Shown here: positions 24,032 to 35,029 of the stretch, one piece after another
How positions within the stretch are numbered: the stretch's first letter is position 1
How the letters are laid out: each line of letters opens with the position of its first letter
Assembly (NCBI GenBank): GCA_028386065.3
Contig: JAKUCV010006880.1
Location: forward strand, 68,125-132,124
Origin: Turnera subulata
Lineage: Eukaryota; Streptophyta; Magnoliopsida; Malpighiales; Passifloraceae
DNA length: 64,000 bases
Direction of reading: 5' to 3'
Made by a program: the position numbers and the translations under genes
The notes under the pieces: generated by a model
Told to the model about the DNA's origin: nothing
What the model saw: the letters and a program-made list of their open reading frames with translations, nothing else
Database searches by the model: none

Positions 24032-24060
24032 CTAGTATACATCCCATGAAATACAAGGGC
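24032..24060 (-). mobile_element. Helitron 3' terminus, minus strand
   Basis: Read on the minus strand, an imperfect hairpin (CCCTTG..CATGGG, 24059-24043) is followed by ATGTATACTAG and then T. It matches the end of the 14333-15007 element at 16 of 18 positions. The 5' end was not located; the AT-rich DNA up to about 24400 is probably its body. Confidence 0.5.
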
Positions 24061-24627
24061 GTGAAAATTTGATTTGGCTATATCATAATTAGTTTTTTTA
24101 CTAATTAATATTACTTATATGATATTCTTTATTTTTAAAGAACAAATTGCAAATTAGAATATTTTAAATCCTTTTTTTGATAGTTACCCAATATATTAAT
24201 ATTTATTTTTATGTAAAAAATAAAAAAATATTTAATTATATATATAAAATAATTCATGAAAAATAATTATGAAAATATATAAAAAATACAACTAATATAA
24301 ATTGAAAAAAAGAGATAGAAAACACTAATTGAAGATAATTGTATAATATACAAAATAAAATATCCATATCCATATTTTATGATAGCTAAACCAAATTGAT
24401 ATTTTGCAAAACAAAGGCTCTATGATATGAAGCCACATGTACTTATCAAAATACGAACCACTTTGAACCAAGGCCGTCCATGATAATACTTTACACCATC
24501 ACATATATGTAGTTGTGTAGCGACCACTAAGTATAATTGCAGGATTTAAGGTTTTTATAACAAGAATTTAAAGATAGATCCCCACAAGCGGGATTAATCT
24601 AATCCAAGTAGGCAGTAGCCTCATGAC

Positions 24628-27289
24628 TCATGAGTAATTAAGCATGAACCTCTGGAGCCCAACCTTAAATCCCAAAGTCTTTATATCCAGTTGCACTTGT
24701 GCTTGAAACTCAGTGTAAGTGAAAGGCTTATACTTTGAACTTCGAATCACACTACCTTCAGCTGGGAATACAAAGTAGCAGATTGAGAATCGATCCTCGC
24801 TTTCATTCACCTTCACTCTGTGTTTCACACTCTTATATTCGTCATTGCTCATAGCCTGATCATTCAAATTAACCCACCAAAGTAATTTTCTTCATAAATC
24901 TGATCAGTCTAAATGCACTAGCAAGAAAAATCATATACACACATGTAAAATATATAAGCAAACTAAGGTGGTAGGAGTAATTATATTGGACCTGCATCAT
25001 ATCTCCAAAGTTGACAATTAGTGTGCCGGGAATGGGTTTTACGACTAACCATTCGTCGTCTTTGGAAACTTCAAGTCCACTCACTTGGTCCTGACTCAGA
25101 ATAGAAAGTACTGAGCTGTCTGTGTGCACTCCCATGCCCCATTCCTCATTATCCATTGAGCATTTTGGATACCTGTAAACACGAACAATGCCTGTGGATT
25201 CTGATAAGTAGCACTTGGTTTCGGTTGGATCCAGATTGAGGGTTTTTGTCGTTGCTTCGAATACTGTTGTGGCAAGCCTGGCCAGGTGCTTTGAATACTC
25301 TTCCAATAAGAGTCTGGTGGTGGTGATATAATGGTGGAATTAATTAATTGTTAATATAATTAAGGGACATAAAAAAAAAAAAAAGAGCTTAAATTGATCA
25401 GACACAGAGAACAGAGAACAATAAAATAGAGGACATTCCAGCAAGGTTTGTGTCCCACCATCCCTCCTTTGTCCCGATCAAGACCATCTGATACTTTGGA
25501 TGATAAAAGCATCAAAGGGAAAAGTTTGGCACTTTCTCATAAATTCACGAGTGAACTTCAAGACATTTTCTTTTTCTTTCAACTTCCAAGCCACACCTAA
25601 GGGCTAAGCTAATACTGTGATGTTGCAGGAAATGTAATACTTTTTTCTTCTTTTTTTTTAAGAACTAATTTCTGTTTTGCCACATTTTCAAACTAATTTC
25701 AACTTACACTAGTGGATGTTTAAATCATCATTTACTTCTTAAAAAAAAAAAACATTGACGCTTATAAATTATTGGGTAAACTAACCCGTACAATTAAATT
25801 ATGCATGCCATTTTAATTCCAATAGTTGGGTTCATTTAATTTAAATTTGTTTTTTAGCATTTCAACTCGCTCATCTCAAGTCCTACTTTTCTTTTCGCCA
25901 ATGAAATTAAGAAAATAGCTCAACTAACCAAAGCAATCAGCAATCTCTTCACAACTCATGGTTACAAAGAGAGCTGAATAGCAAGAAAATTAAATCCATA
26001 CTCAAAAGAGAAAAGAGAAGTATTTTGAAAGAAAATAAGAAAACAAAAGTTAAATTCCAATCCTCATATTTGTATTTGTTTCTGTTTGGGGTTTGTTTAA
26101 TGGGATAGGAGAAGCACTGATGGGATAAAATTAGAGAGATAGGGTGTGTTTTAAAGGAGAGAGGAGGTGGCTAATAGAATAAGACCCTAAAAAAATAGGT
26201 TTTAATTTATTTTAAGGGAGAGGTGAGGCGACTGATAGGATAACACTAAAGAGATACGGTTTGTTTAAATGAAAGGAGGAAGCAGCTAGTTAACAGATAA
26301 GACTTAAGAGATTGGGTTTGTTTTGAGAAAGGAAGGGGGCTGTGATAGAATAAGACTTTTTAGAAATAGAATAGCTTTAAGGAACAGATGAGCAGGTGAT
26401 AGGATAAGGTTAAGAAATATTTTTATTCTGTAAATAAGACCTCAGAGATAATTATTCCCCTACACTGATTAATAGAGTTAAAAAAGAATTTTGTTTTATT
26501 TAAATTGTGGTTTAAAAGATTTAATCTTAAATAATCTTTTTGTATATATATACATTCCTTATGATTATAAACTCTTAATACTTTTTTTTTTATGCTTATA
26601 TAAACTCTTATACTTTCAAGCAATAAAATGTTAAATTTCACTGTCTGAACAGTTTCAGTAATGGTTGTTTTTAAGTCTTACTAGTCGAGTTACAGAAGAA
26701 AAACAAAATCAAAGTGTGTTTAACTTGTTGGGAAGTTTCCTCAAAGAAAAAGAATAACTTGCTGGGAAGTAAAATAAAGACAACATATCCATATTATTGT
26801 AACCTCGCAAATATTGAAAGTTCATGTATATGAAAGTCAAAAGAAGACGGAGAAAATAATCAAATGTGCATACCTGAAACTATCAAGCCGATCATCACCA
26901 GCTTGAACATGGGGGAGTTGACTGATAGGAACATTGAAACCTTCAAGCCTGTTGACATTTTGTTCACCTGTAGGGAGTGCCACACCAGAAGGAGTAAGCG
27001 CCGGGGTATCCCTGAAGTAGGACAAGGGGCTAGTGAATAGGGCTTGTTTAGTCTCAAAAGGGAGAGAAAATAACATTCTGGCTTGTTCTTGAAGTTGGCC
27101 AAAAAGGGTTAAAGGAACCCCATGGTTGATCAACCGAAACAGGCCCCATTCCCTGCTGGCTTCTACAAGCTTGTCCAGGTTCAGGCACTCAAGATCAAGT
27201 ACTGGTATTGGATCTAACACCTGAACTTCTTGATCACTTGCATCCTTGATATCGGTGTTTTGGGTTGTGGTGTTTTGTTGGCAAGACAT
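24628..27289 (-). CDS. 2-oxoglutarate/Fe(II)-dependent dioxygenase, gene B
   Basis: Three exons, 27289-26874, 25313-24992 and 24855-24628, give 321 codons plus stop. The introns (1560 and 136 bp) fall at the same phases and protein positions as in gene A. DIOX_N has WGLFRLINHGVP. The iron triad is His202, Asp204 and His258, and the 2-oxoglutarate site is Arg268-x-Ser270. The third exon is about three-quarters identical to that of gene A and the N-terminus is more diverged, consistent with an older tandem duplication followed by specialisation. The enlarged first intron has absorbed repeat DNA. A TATA box (27388-27395) lies about 100 bp upstream of the start. The family oxidises hormone or specialised-metabolite substrates; the actual substrate is unknown. 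Confidence 0.88.
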
Positions 27290-27337
27290 TTTGGGGAAAA
27301 TTTGTGCTTGTGGGGTTGCCTATCTGCGCAAAGTCAA

Positions 27338-27361
27338 GTAGCTAGCTAGCTAGCTAGCTAA
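27338..27361. repeat. (TAGC)n microsatellite in the 5' flank of dioxygenase gene B
   Basis: Five to six tandem GCTA units, each self-complementary, lie 50-70 bp upstream of the start codon, probably in the 5' UTR. Confidence 0.9.
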
Positions 27362-27387
27362 ATCAACACTGACAAGCTATGTGCTCC

Positions 27388-27395
27388 ATTTTATA
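27388..27395 (-). promoter_or_regulatory. TATA box of dioxygenase gene B
   Basis: TATAAAAT on the minus strand, about 100 bp before ATG 27289, at a usual plant distance. Confidence 0.5.
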
Positions 27396-29781
27396 GCGTG
27401 CAAACTGCACTGGATTAGTGTCGTACTATAGAACAAAAAAAGATATCACACCAAACTGTATATAAAATTTGATTGAAGGGGTCATTTGAAAAGGACATTA
27501 ATTTTTATTCAATGCTTGGGGTCCCCCCGGCTAAAACTTAATAGAAGGGCACGTTCTGCATTGCTTTGTCCTAAGATCCCCCGTGAATCATTGTCCTGGA
27601 TCCTCCTGGTAGATCATGGCCTTTAAAGAATTCTGGAAGCCGGTTAAAAAAAGATCTGCAAAGTTGTCATTTTCAAATGATATGCATATGACTGCAAGGG
27701 TCATGACGGCCGGGCTATTCTTTCCATTTCCCATATTGATCGATGCCGTAATAATTTGAACTCCACTGATTTCCAGTTCTATTCTTTAGCTGAGTCTAAT
27801 TACTTATGATTCATTTCCAATCAAATCTTACTAATTACATTCATTTATGACTTCCTTGACTTTTCATTATTCAAATCTAGCTTAATGGGAGCACATATTA
27901 TAGGCCTGAATTTTTTTAAAAGATTAAAACAAGTTTTCACAAACGGAGCTTGAGTTTGAGACTATGACTCCAGGCCTATATATTCAGGTATGTTACTCCA
28001 CTTTGTAGGGATTTTAGTGGAAGATGCAACTTGGTTATCTAGATCCTCTCTTCCATTTAACTTGAAAAAGTGTGCTAAATAGAAGTCAAATCTAGTATTG
28101 TTCGTTGCATGCACTTACATAGGGATGTGGAGAAAGAACTAGGAATATAGTAGGGCATGTTTAAAGAATTGATTATCCACTATGTGAAAACAGTATCTAT
28201 ACCTTGGATCAGTCTTCTAAGTTTATTGGAAGAGCGTTCATGAAGATAAGGAATGAAGGGATTGATTTGGGGAACTATTAGATGGATGAGAGAATTTAAT
28301 CTGGTTTGTTGTGTGTTTTTTTTGTCTAAAGTGCCGGCATTGGCAAAAGTAGACATTGTCACGTTCCGATGTCGTGCGTGTGTAAACTCCCTATGGTGGT
28401 GCTCTACTCCAGCATTTTTTATTTTTTTTTTTGCTCACGACTCCTCAGCATATTTGACATCCGGATTCTCTACACTAATGTCAATTAACATCCAGAATAA
28501 ATATATTTTCAATTTTATTATATATATATATATATATATATATTTCTAATTATCATATCTAAAAGGCAACATGAATCATCCTTGATGTATCCATGAAATA
28601 GGGGTCCCTATTATACATGATTTTGATTGTATTGCTTTGTGTAAATTGTGCATAGTTTATGCATGATATGGGCTCTATATTTATAGAGTCTAAATTACAC
28701 TATTGTTTCTTTTGGGAGCAAATATTGGCCCCACAAGTCCCAAATTTTATGCATGAAATCCGGGATGTCGGCCTTTCCTTCCAGGTTCCGAGAGTGCCCT
28801 CGGTGTGCCATCGTCGGGCTCCTTCTGGTGCTTCCTAGGGAACCTCTTAGTCGGCATGGGCTCCTCCATTTGTTCGGTTACTTGGGCCTTTGTGTAATAC
28901 AGACTACGGACTCAGTAGCATCTCGGGCCCACTAATATTTAGAGTCATATCAATCCTATATATCAATATATGGTTCTTACTAATTACCTCACAAGCCACG
29001 ATTGTATTCTAACAAAAAGTGAAAACTAATTCGACAAAAAAAAAAGTTGGCAATTAAAAAGGGGAAGGACCGGAAAGTTAAAGCATCCCAAGCCCATCAT
29101 TTGCACTAGACAAGGAGTGCTCGGTTTTATTACTTTTATGTTCCCAAATAATTTTTATTTGAGGAAAATAGCCTAAATTTTGGAACTAATTAACTATGTT
29201 CAATCATATTTTATTTTTTATTAAAGTGAATTAAATAAAGGTAATTATTAAATAAACTAAAGAATGATTCTAGAAAAATTAACTAATATTTTTTTGGACT
29301 CTTCAAAACCACAATCTGTTAAGAAGAAACATATTATCCTTAAACCACAATTATTTCATAGGGAAAAAAAAGCACACTTATTATGAAACGTATGTAGTGT
29401 GTATTATTGGGATGGGCCAACGCACTCCTAAAATGGATCTTCATGCGCTTTTGCTTACAAATTGTCAAAAAATAGTTTCGTTTAAATAGGCCCAAACTCA
29501 ATAGCAATAACCAAATGGGCAACCATTCCTTTTTTTTGGTTTCCGATCCGGAATTTGAAGCTTCACCCTACATTGGTACCATTCCCTTCTTTTTTTAATC
29601 AAACACCCAAATAGATTTACTCAAAGGTATAATAGAGAAATACAATAACCACAAACATCAAGAGAATCTAGATCAGTAACATACTGATGGCTATTAATCC
29701 TACAACAGAGGATTTGTCACTTTTCAAAGGACATAGACACATTATAGTTCCACAAATTTGAAATATTTTTCCATCGATGGC
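27396..29781. other. intergenic, no gene seen
   Basis: Short frames have no recognisable domain. An (AT)n run lies at 28518-28543. A GC-richer patch at about 28755-28930 is not coding by codon pattern. Confidence 0.5.
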
Positions 29782-29790
29782 TTCAAACAC

Positions 29791-30467
29791 GGACTAATGC
29801 CTTTTTTGGTACCTGTGTTGCTTTTGATTATCATAATTCATACATCTGTCTCAATTTGGTCACATTTCATCCCTCAATTAAGTTCGATTGGCCTAATTTG
29901 GTTATTTTGATCGTTTTAACCCCTGAAATCAAAGACGTATCAGTTTTTTCACCCGGATTCTTCACCTAACCGACCCGAAACCCGATGGATATCCAAAGCC
30001 TAACCGAAACCCAACCCGAACTGGACATTTTATTATTATTATGTTTTTTTTATTATTTTTCTATTTTCCAAAAATTTTAATTCTAAAAATAGATATTTCT
30101 TTTCGTTCTAGTATCTGCAATCTATTTTTAGAAAATAGATTGCAGATTACTAGAACGAAAAGAAATATTTATTTTTAGAATTAAATTTTTTTGAAAAAAC
30201 AAAATATTAAAATAAAAGGAAAAGGAAAATAATAAAGATTGTCTAGTTCGGGTCAGGTTTCGGTTAGGCTTTAGGTATCCACCAAGTTTCGGGTCAGTTA
30301 GGTGAAGAATCCGGGTGAAAAAACTGATACTGAAAGGGTAAAATGGTCAAAATAACTAAATTAGGCAAATCGGACTTAATTGAGGGTTGAAATGTGACCA
30401 AATTGAAACAAAGGTGTGAATTGTGATAATCAAGAGCAACACAGGTACCAAAAAAGACATTAGTCCC
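29791..30467. mobile_element. foldback (hairpin) MULE-like transposon, 677 bp
   Basis: The whole element is a long inverted repeat of two ~330-bp arms meeting at about 30130. The central turn reads CTGCAATCTATTTTTAG / CTAAAAATAGATTGCAG-like on the two sides. The ends are GGACTAATG and CATTAGTCC(C). It is flanked by a perfect 9-bp target duplication, TTCAAACAC (29782-29790 and 30468-30476). Nine-base duplications are the rule for Mutator-like elements and long foldback forms occur among them. It has no coding capacity, so it would need a transposase supplied in trans. A transcript would form a near-perfect double strand and feed small-RNA production. Confidence 0.85.
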
Positions 30468-30476
30468 TTCAAACAC

Positions 30477-31069
30477 AAGGTTAAGAATGGGTTTACCTAA
30501 GAAAATTGTAGCAGCAAAAGGCATCCTTTTCAACACTAAGAATATGATGACAATGCATTTTTTACCAACCAAACGGAGAAACCTAGAGAAAATAATAGGA
30601 ATCATTGAGAGTAAAAGAATTATCGAGGCCCATTCTCTTATATTTCTTCCTTGACTTGCAACAAACCTGTAGAATTTCTACATAAAATTCCCTCATCCCT
30701 ACCACGTTCCATAATGGTTGAGGTTGGCGATTGAGGGAGAAAGGTGAAGAACATGGAAGATAGGGTTGGAGAGGTACATGATAATGGGTTAGCAAGGAGG
30801 AATAGTGGAGAACAAAGGTTGCAGAAAATGGTGATATCAAATATAGAGATAGACATAATAATTTTTTGTGTGGCAAATCTTTAGGAAGAAACCCATACAA
30901 AATTTGCCCAACAAAAGAACACCTCCTTCGCAGCGAGAGTTGAAAACCTTACAAAGAGATAGTAAACCAAATTCAGACAAAGAAACGAATAGTAGCAATA
31001 TTAATTCGGAGAAAGCAAAAGAAAAGAGGAAGAAAAATAAAGAAAAAGGAAGGAGTTCAAGACAAATGG
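30477..31069. other. intergenic, decayed repeat
   Basis: There is no intact frame. The purine-rich, Lys/Glu-coding-looking stretch at 30940-31069 leads directly into a LINE ORF1 remnant and may be the linker of the same decayed protein. Confidence 0.4.
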
Positions 31070-31560
31070 GGTCGGAAAGTATGGATTAAATTTAATTATG
31101 AGAACCTTGGCGACTTTTGTTACCGGTATGGCCTTATCTCTCACACCGTAACTACGGGGTCATGAACTAGAGGCGAGGGACAATTAGGTGGATGCGTGGT
31201 GGACATATCCCTAGGAAGTACTATCCAAGTACTAGGCAGACCAATGCCAATAAGTCCAAATGCTCTAATGCAAGCTCTCTTCCAAATGAAAGGGAAGAAG
31301 TGCTGCTCCTCAACTGATTTTGCATAATCCGAATGCAGAGGACCCATCTTCGCCTCATAACAGCCCACTGGTGATCACTGACGATAAGAAGAGAAAAGAT
31401 AATGAGGTTGACTTGAATGACCTGGTTAAAGCCAATCATCAGGCCTAGGTCCAATCAATTGGCAAACTTGTAAAAGCCATTGATAAAGACTCCCTAATTC
31501 TCTCCACTGCAATAAAGAACAGCTGGAAGCGTCTGGCCCAATCTACCCAAACTTTGTAAC
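31070..31560 (+). pseudogene. LINE ORF1-like remnant with zf-CCHC_4-type segment
   Basis: From 31070 the plus strand reads GRKVWIKFNYENLGDFCYRY and then GLISHT, which is the typical segment before and into the CCHC knuckle of plant LINE ORF1 (DUF4283 plus zf-CCHC_4). The second cysteine is Tyr here, and a stop follows. Further coding-like pieces continue in shifted frames to about 31560. This is a dead remnant. Confidence 0.6.
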
Positions 31561-31901
31561 AACCCTCAATGCAGAATCTAGGCAGGGAATAAGAAAATGC
31601 AGGCCTGAAACAATATGTTTGTTGGTGATCATGACATAATGAATGTTGATAAGGTTGCAGCTGCTGTGTCGACCTCGGCTACTGAAGGGGAGTAGTTATA
31701 TCTGAAGAGCAGGCTACCACAGACGAGGACATTATGGTTGAACCTGCTATTTTGTCACCGCTTTATTAGGTGAAGAGTACCATAATCCCTGTTCAGTCAT
31801 GGTGTGGCATGGGGTGGCAACCCTTGGGGTTGCTAAGGTGTTCTCTCACTTTTGATGCCAGATATTTGTGATGAGATCTCGAGTGATTATGTTCTGCCAA
31901 A

Positions 31902-32076
31902 GAGTAATACCCATATTTTATAAATTGCAAATATGTGCTTTCGATATTGTGGTTCTGTATCTTTCTAGAGGTACAATACAACATGACAGAGCAATACCCA
32001 TATTTTATAAATTGCCCAAATGTGTGCTTTCGATATTGTGCTTCTGTATCTTTCTAGAGGTACAATACAACATGAC
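31902..32076. repeat. 87-bp direct tandem duplication
   Basis: Two copies start at about 31902 and 31989, with only a few differences. They share AATACCCATATTTTATAAAT and a following GTTCTGTATCTTTCTAGAGG-like block. A shorter echo, AGAGTGTACCCGACTGATCT, is also duplicated just downstream (about 32200 and 32252). Confidence 0.9.
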
Positions 32077-32527
32077 TGCTAATTCGACAAGAACATGTCT
32101 TGTGGCTTAACCTGGGGTATGCATTGCATTGATTATGAAATCTGCTTTGATGCAGATCAAAAATCATCTTCCCCATTTCGTTGTGTTTCTTTTTTTAGAT
32201 GAGTGTACCCGACTGATCTATCGAAAAAAAAAATAATTTATTTTCGTAGAAGAGTGTACCCGACTGATCTCTTATTCATTGTTTCAAAGTTGAAACTAAT
32301 AAGTGAGTACAATCTCTGGCTCTCGAAATGGATTTCATTCTTTAATATTACTCAGTAGGCCATATTCCTTTAAAGGAATCAGAGATATTTACTTGTCGCA
32401 TTTTTTCATATCAAATTTCATTTTTGAAACTGTTTATATTCGATATTTTTCAAAATGATTAAAGCTGGTCACTGGGTCGGTTGATTGACTAGGTTTTACA
32501 GAGAACCCAAGTCCAGTAAACAGCTCC

Positions 32528-32589
32528 GGGCCCATTATAGGCAAGACACGAGCCGCACGAGGAATGGCTTTGGAGTAATAATATGGGCC
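32528..32589 (+). promoter_or_regulatory. paired site II (TGGGCC/GGCCCA) elements of the LSM8 promoter
   Basis: GGGCCCAT (32528-32535) and ATGGGCC (32583-32589) face each other about 53 bp apart. TGGGCY site II boxes are known binding sites of TCP factors in plant housekeeping promoters. The same pair with the same spacing occurs before PHF5A. Confidence 0.6.
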
Positions 32590-32742
32590 TACTTAGTCTT
32601 AGTTAGCCCGTATCAAGTAAAAGGTCACAGAAGCTGACTCATTCCTCTTCTTTGTTTTGCCAAATTCTTCCTTCTCTTTCTCTCCCCTCACCTGCTCTGT
32701 ATACACACAATCAAACCTCCAGCGCCACTTCACTCTTGACTG

Positions 32743-32748
<6 letters not shown>

Positions 32749-32779
<31 letters not shown>
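32749..32779. repeat. (CT)n microsatellite in the LSM8 leader intron
   Basis: About 15 CT units lie just inside the 5'UTR intron donor. CT runs near transcription starts are common in plants. Confidence 0.9.
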
Positions 32780-32783
<4 letters not shown>

Positions 32784-33757
32784 ATCTCTCTATACATTTT
32801 ACACGAAAATTCAGACCCGATGTTTGCTTTTGGGGTTTTAGGTTTTCTAATTTATGTTCTTTTTTGGAGTTAGGTAAATTGACATTGGAATATGAATTTG
32901 GGGATTGTGGTTTAGAGGTCTCTGGCATTATTTTATGTTTTCCCTCCTCGGCAGAAAGCCGCAAGTAGAGTCTATGTAATCTATTTTCATTTCACAATAG
33001 AAGACAAGTTTCCTTTTGCTTTCAAAAAGGAAGCGATGAGTATCTTAACCTTGAAAATCCAGGGTTAAAGGATTCGATTTTGTTCTGTTACCTGGGGAAC
33101 TTGTTGTAGACGGATGCTTATTAGTGTTCAGGTTTGATACTAGTGTATCCTAGCGGTCCTTTTCGTGGAACAAACAGAGATTTTGTTCCTCTCAAAAAGC
33201 TCACTGCTTTGTGTTTTCATAGTCTTCTGTTGTTCTTGACGTGAGGCTAAAATCCAGGTGATTACAGCAGAATGGCCTGAACTGCAGCGCAAATTGCATT
33301 CGGTGGTTTTTAACAATCTTCGGTTCAATTTTTAATGGTCTCCATTCCTGACGTAGAATAGTATATGCCACACTAAGCTAAAGCTCGGTCTCCGCCTGCC
33401 TCTGTCTATCTTTCTTTCTGTATATAAACTACAATAGCAGTGGCTTAATTCGGTTTCAAGGTAACCATTTTACTGGGTCCCTTTTAACTCGTTAGATTTT
33501 CAAGCTGGATTGTCATTATGGGTATTTCAGCTATTGTTTTTTTGGGTTTCTTGGATTACATGATTTCTGTTGCCTCTCTGGGTTTTCATCCTCTTCTGTT
33601 TGCTTCAATTTGATAAGCTTTGGTTTCCCGTTGGAGGCATTTTGATTTATTTGGTGGGGAAGAACTGATTCGTGGGTTTTGTTTTTCATTTGTTCGTTTT
33701 CAGAGAAATCTGTGAATAGCCAGTCTCGTCCTTGGTGGAAATTTCCGGAGTTGCAAA

Positions 33758-35029
33758 ATGTCTACTGGCCCAGGACTTGAGTCGCTTGTGGATCGTATGT
33801 TATTTGCTAGAGTCTCTATTCTATTACTGCCATTTTATTCTCCCAAATTTTTAGTGTTTAAACTTCTTTTGCTCTATAATAATTTCCTAAATGTTAAGGA
33901 GTTATACTTTTGAGCTGTTGCTAATGGGTTTTGCGTAGTATGACTCAGAATCATAAACCTGAAGATTGTTTATAGCATTTTATTTCTTACTTTCCTTACA
34001 ATTTGTAAGTAATATAGAAGTTTATAAGACCAACAGAAAGAAACTCCTTTGAGGTGGTGTTTTAATCAGTGAAAGAGAAAGAATTAAGTTGTGATCATAT
34101 AAATACATACAATTGTAAAATGTCAATTAGATTTAAAGAAAGTGTTGAACTTCAGTAAAAATGTTTTGGTTCTAGAAAGATAGATGTAAACAGAAATAGG
34201 AGGTGCAGTTGTAAGGTGCAAGCTTTATTGTTGAGAGTGGAGATCTATAGGAGCTTAGTGCTTCCCTCTTCTTTAACATCTTGATTTGTAATTCGTGCTT
34301 TTTTGTTGCAGAAACAATTTCAGTTATCACAAATGATGGTCGGAACATAGTGGTACAGTATTATATTTGCATTTCTGTCATTTGTATCCGTGTAATCTAT
34401 GAGAGTAAATTCTTAAGGTTTCTTATTTTGAATTCAGGGAATCTTGAAAGGCTTTGACCAAGCAACTAATATTATTCTTGATGAATCTCATGAGCGTGTT
34501 TACTCCACCAGGGTAAGTATTGTCTTCTGTGTTGTAAGGTTGCAATTTCATTCTTTTTGGCATGCTGGTAATTCTTTAGTGACTGTTATTTCTAGAATGA
34601 GACATAAGTAATGTTTTTTTGGCGAGTTGTGCTGGTAGTTTTCCTGAATGATGTGATTCTTACTTTTTATTACTCTTAAATGCAGCCAAATTGAATTTAC
34701 TATGGTCTTAAGACTTGTGTCTTGTTATTCCACTAAATGAATTGCTTGATTTGTGCACAGGAGGGTGTCCAACAACTTGTCTTGGGTTTGTACATAATAA
34801 GGGGTGATAATATGTAAGTACTGTTGCTTGAATTCGGTGATACATTTGTTTTTTGGTTGGGGAGGATGCCAATGTCGGTTCCGAGACTGCTACCTCTGCA
34901 AATCTTGTGATAAGATTTTTGTCTCGACATCCTTGCAGAAGCGTTGTTGGTGAACTTGATGAGGAGCTTGATGCACATCTTGACTTGCCAAATCTGAGAG
35001 CTCATCCGCTCAAGCCTGTTGTCCATTAA
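33758..35029 (+). CDS. LSM8: U6 snRNA-associated Sm-like protein LSM8
   Basis: Five exons, 33758-33794, 34312-34352, 34438-34512, 34761-34813 and 34939-35029, join to 98 codons plus stop, the usual plant LSM8 length. All introns are GT..AG. The protein begins MSTGPGLESLVDQTISV. It holds the Sm1 motif (ITNDGRNIVGILKGFD), the Sm2 motif (LGLYIIRGDNISVVGELD) and the C-terminal tail RAHPLKPVVH. LSM8 closes the nuclear LSm2-8 ring that binds the 3' U tract of U6 snRNA and stabilises the U6 snRNP. A leader intron is predicted from the donor at 32743 to the acceptor at 33703, with the ATG in the second exon. Its promoter and leader are duplicated upstream of the next gene, PHF5A, another splicing factor. 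Confidence 0.95.

Larger units (their letters stand above)
32280..33165 (+). repeat. duplicated promoter/leader segment, copy 1 (LSM8)
   Basis: Long collinear similarity to 36850-37890 spans the promoter, 5' leader and start of the leader intron. Shared blocks include the GGGCCCATTAT and ATATGGGCCT pair, CCCGTATCAAG, CTGCTCTGTA, ACTGGTAAGCTCTC (splice donor) and GACATTGGAATATGAA. A (CT)n run at 32749-32779 is expanded in this copy only. Confidence 0.85.

Noticed and set aside
29791..30467. MicroRNA precursor
   Set aside because: Arms are ~330 bp with target duplications, so a transposon explains it better; no defined mature miRNA can be pointed out.
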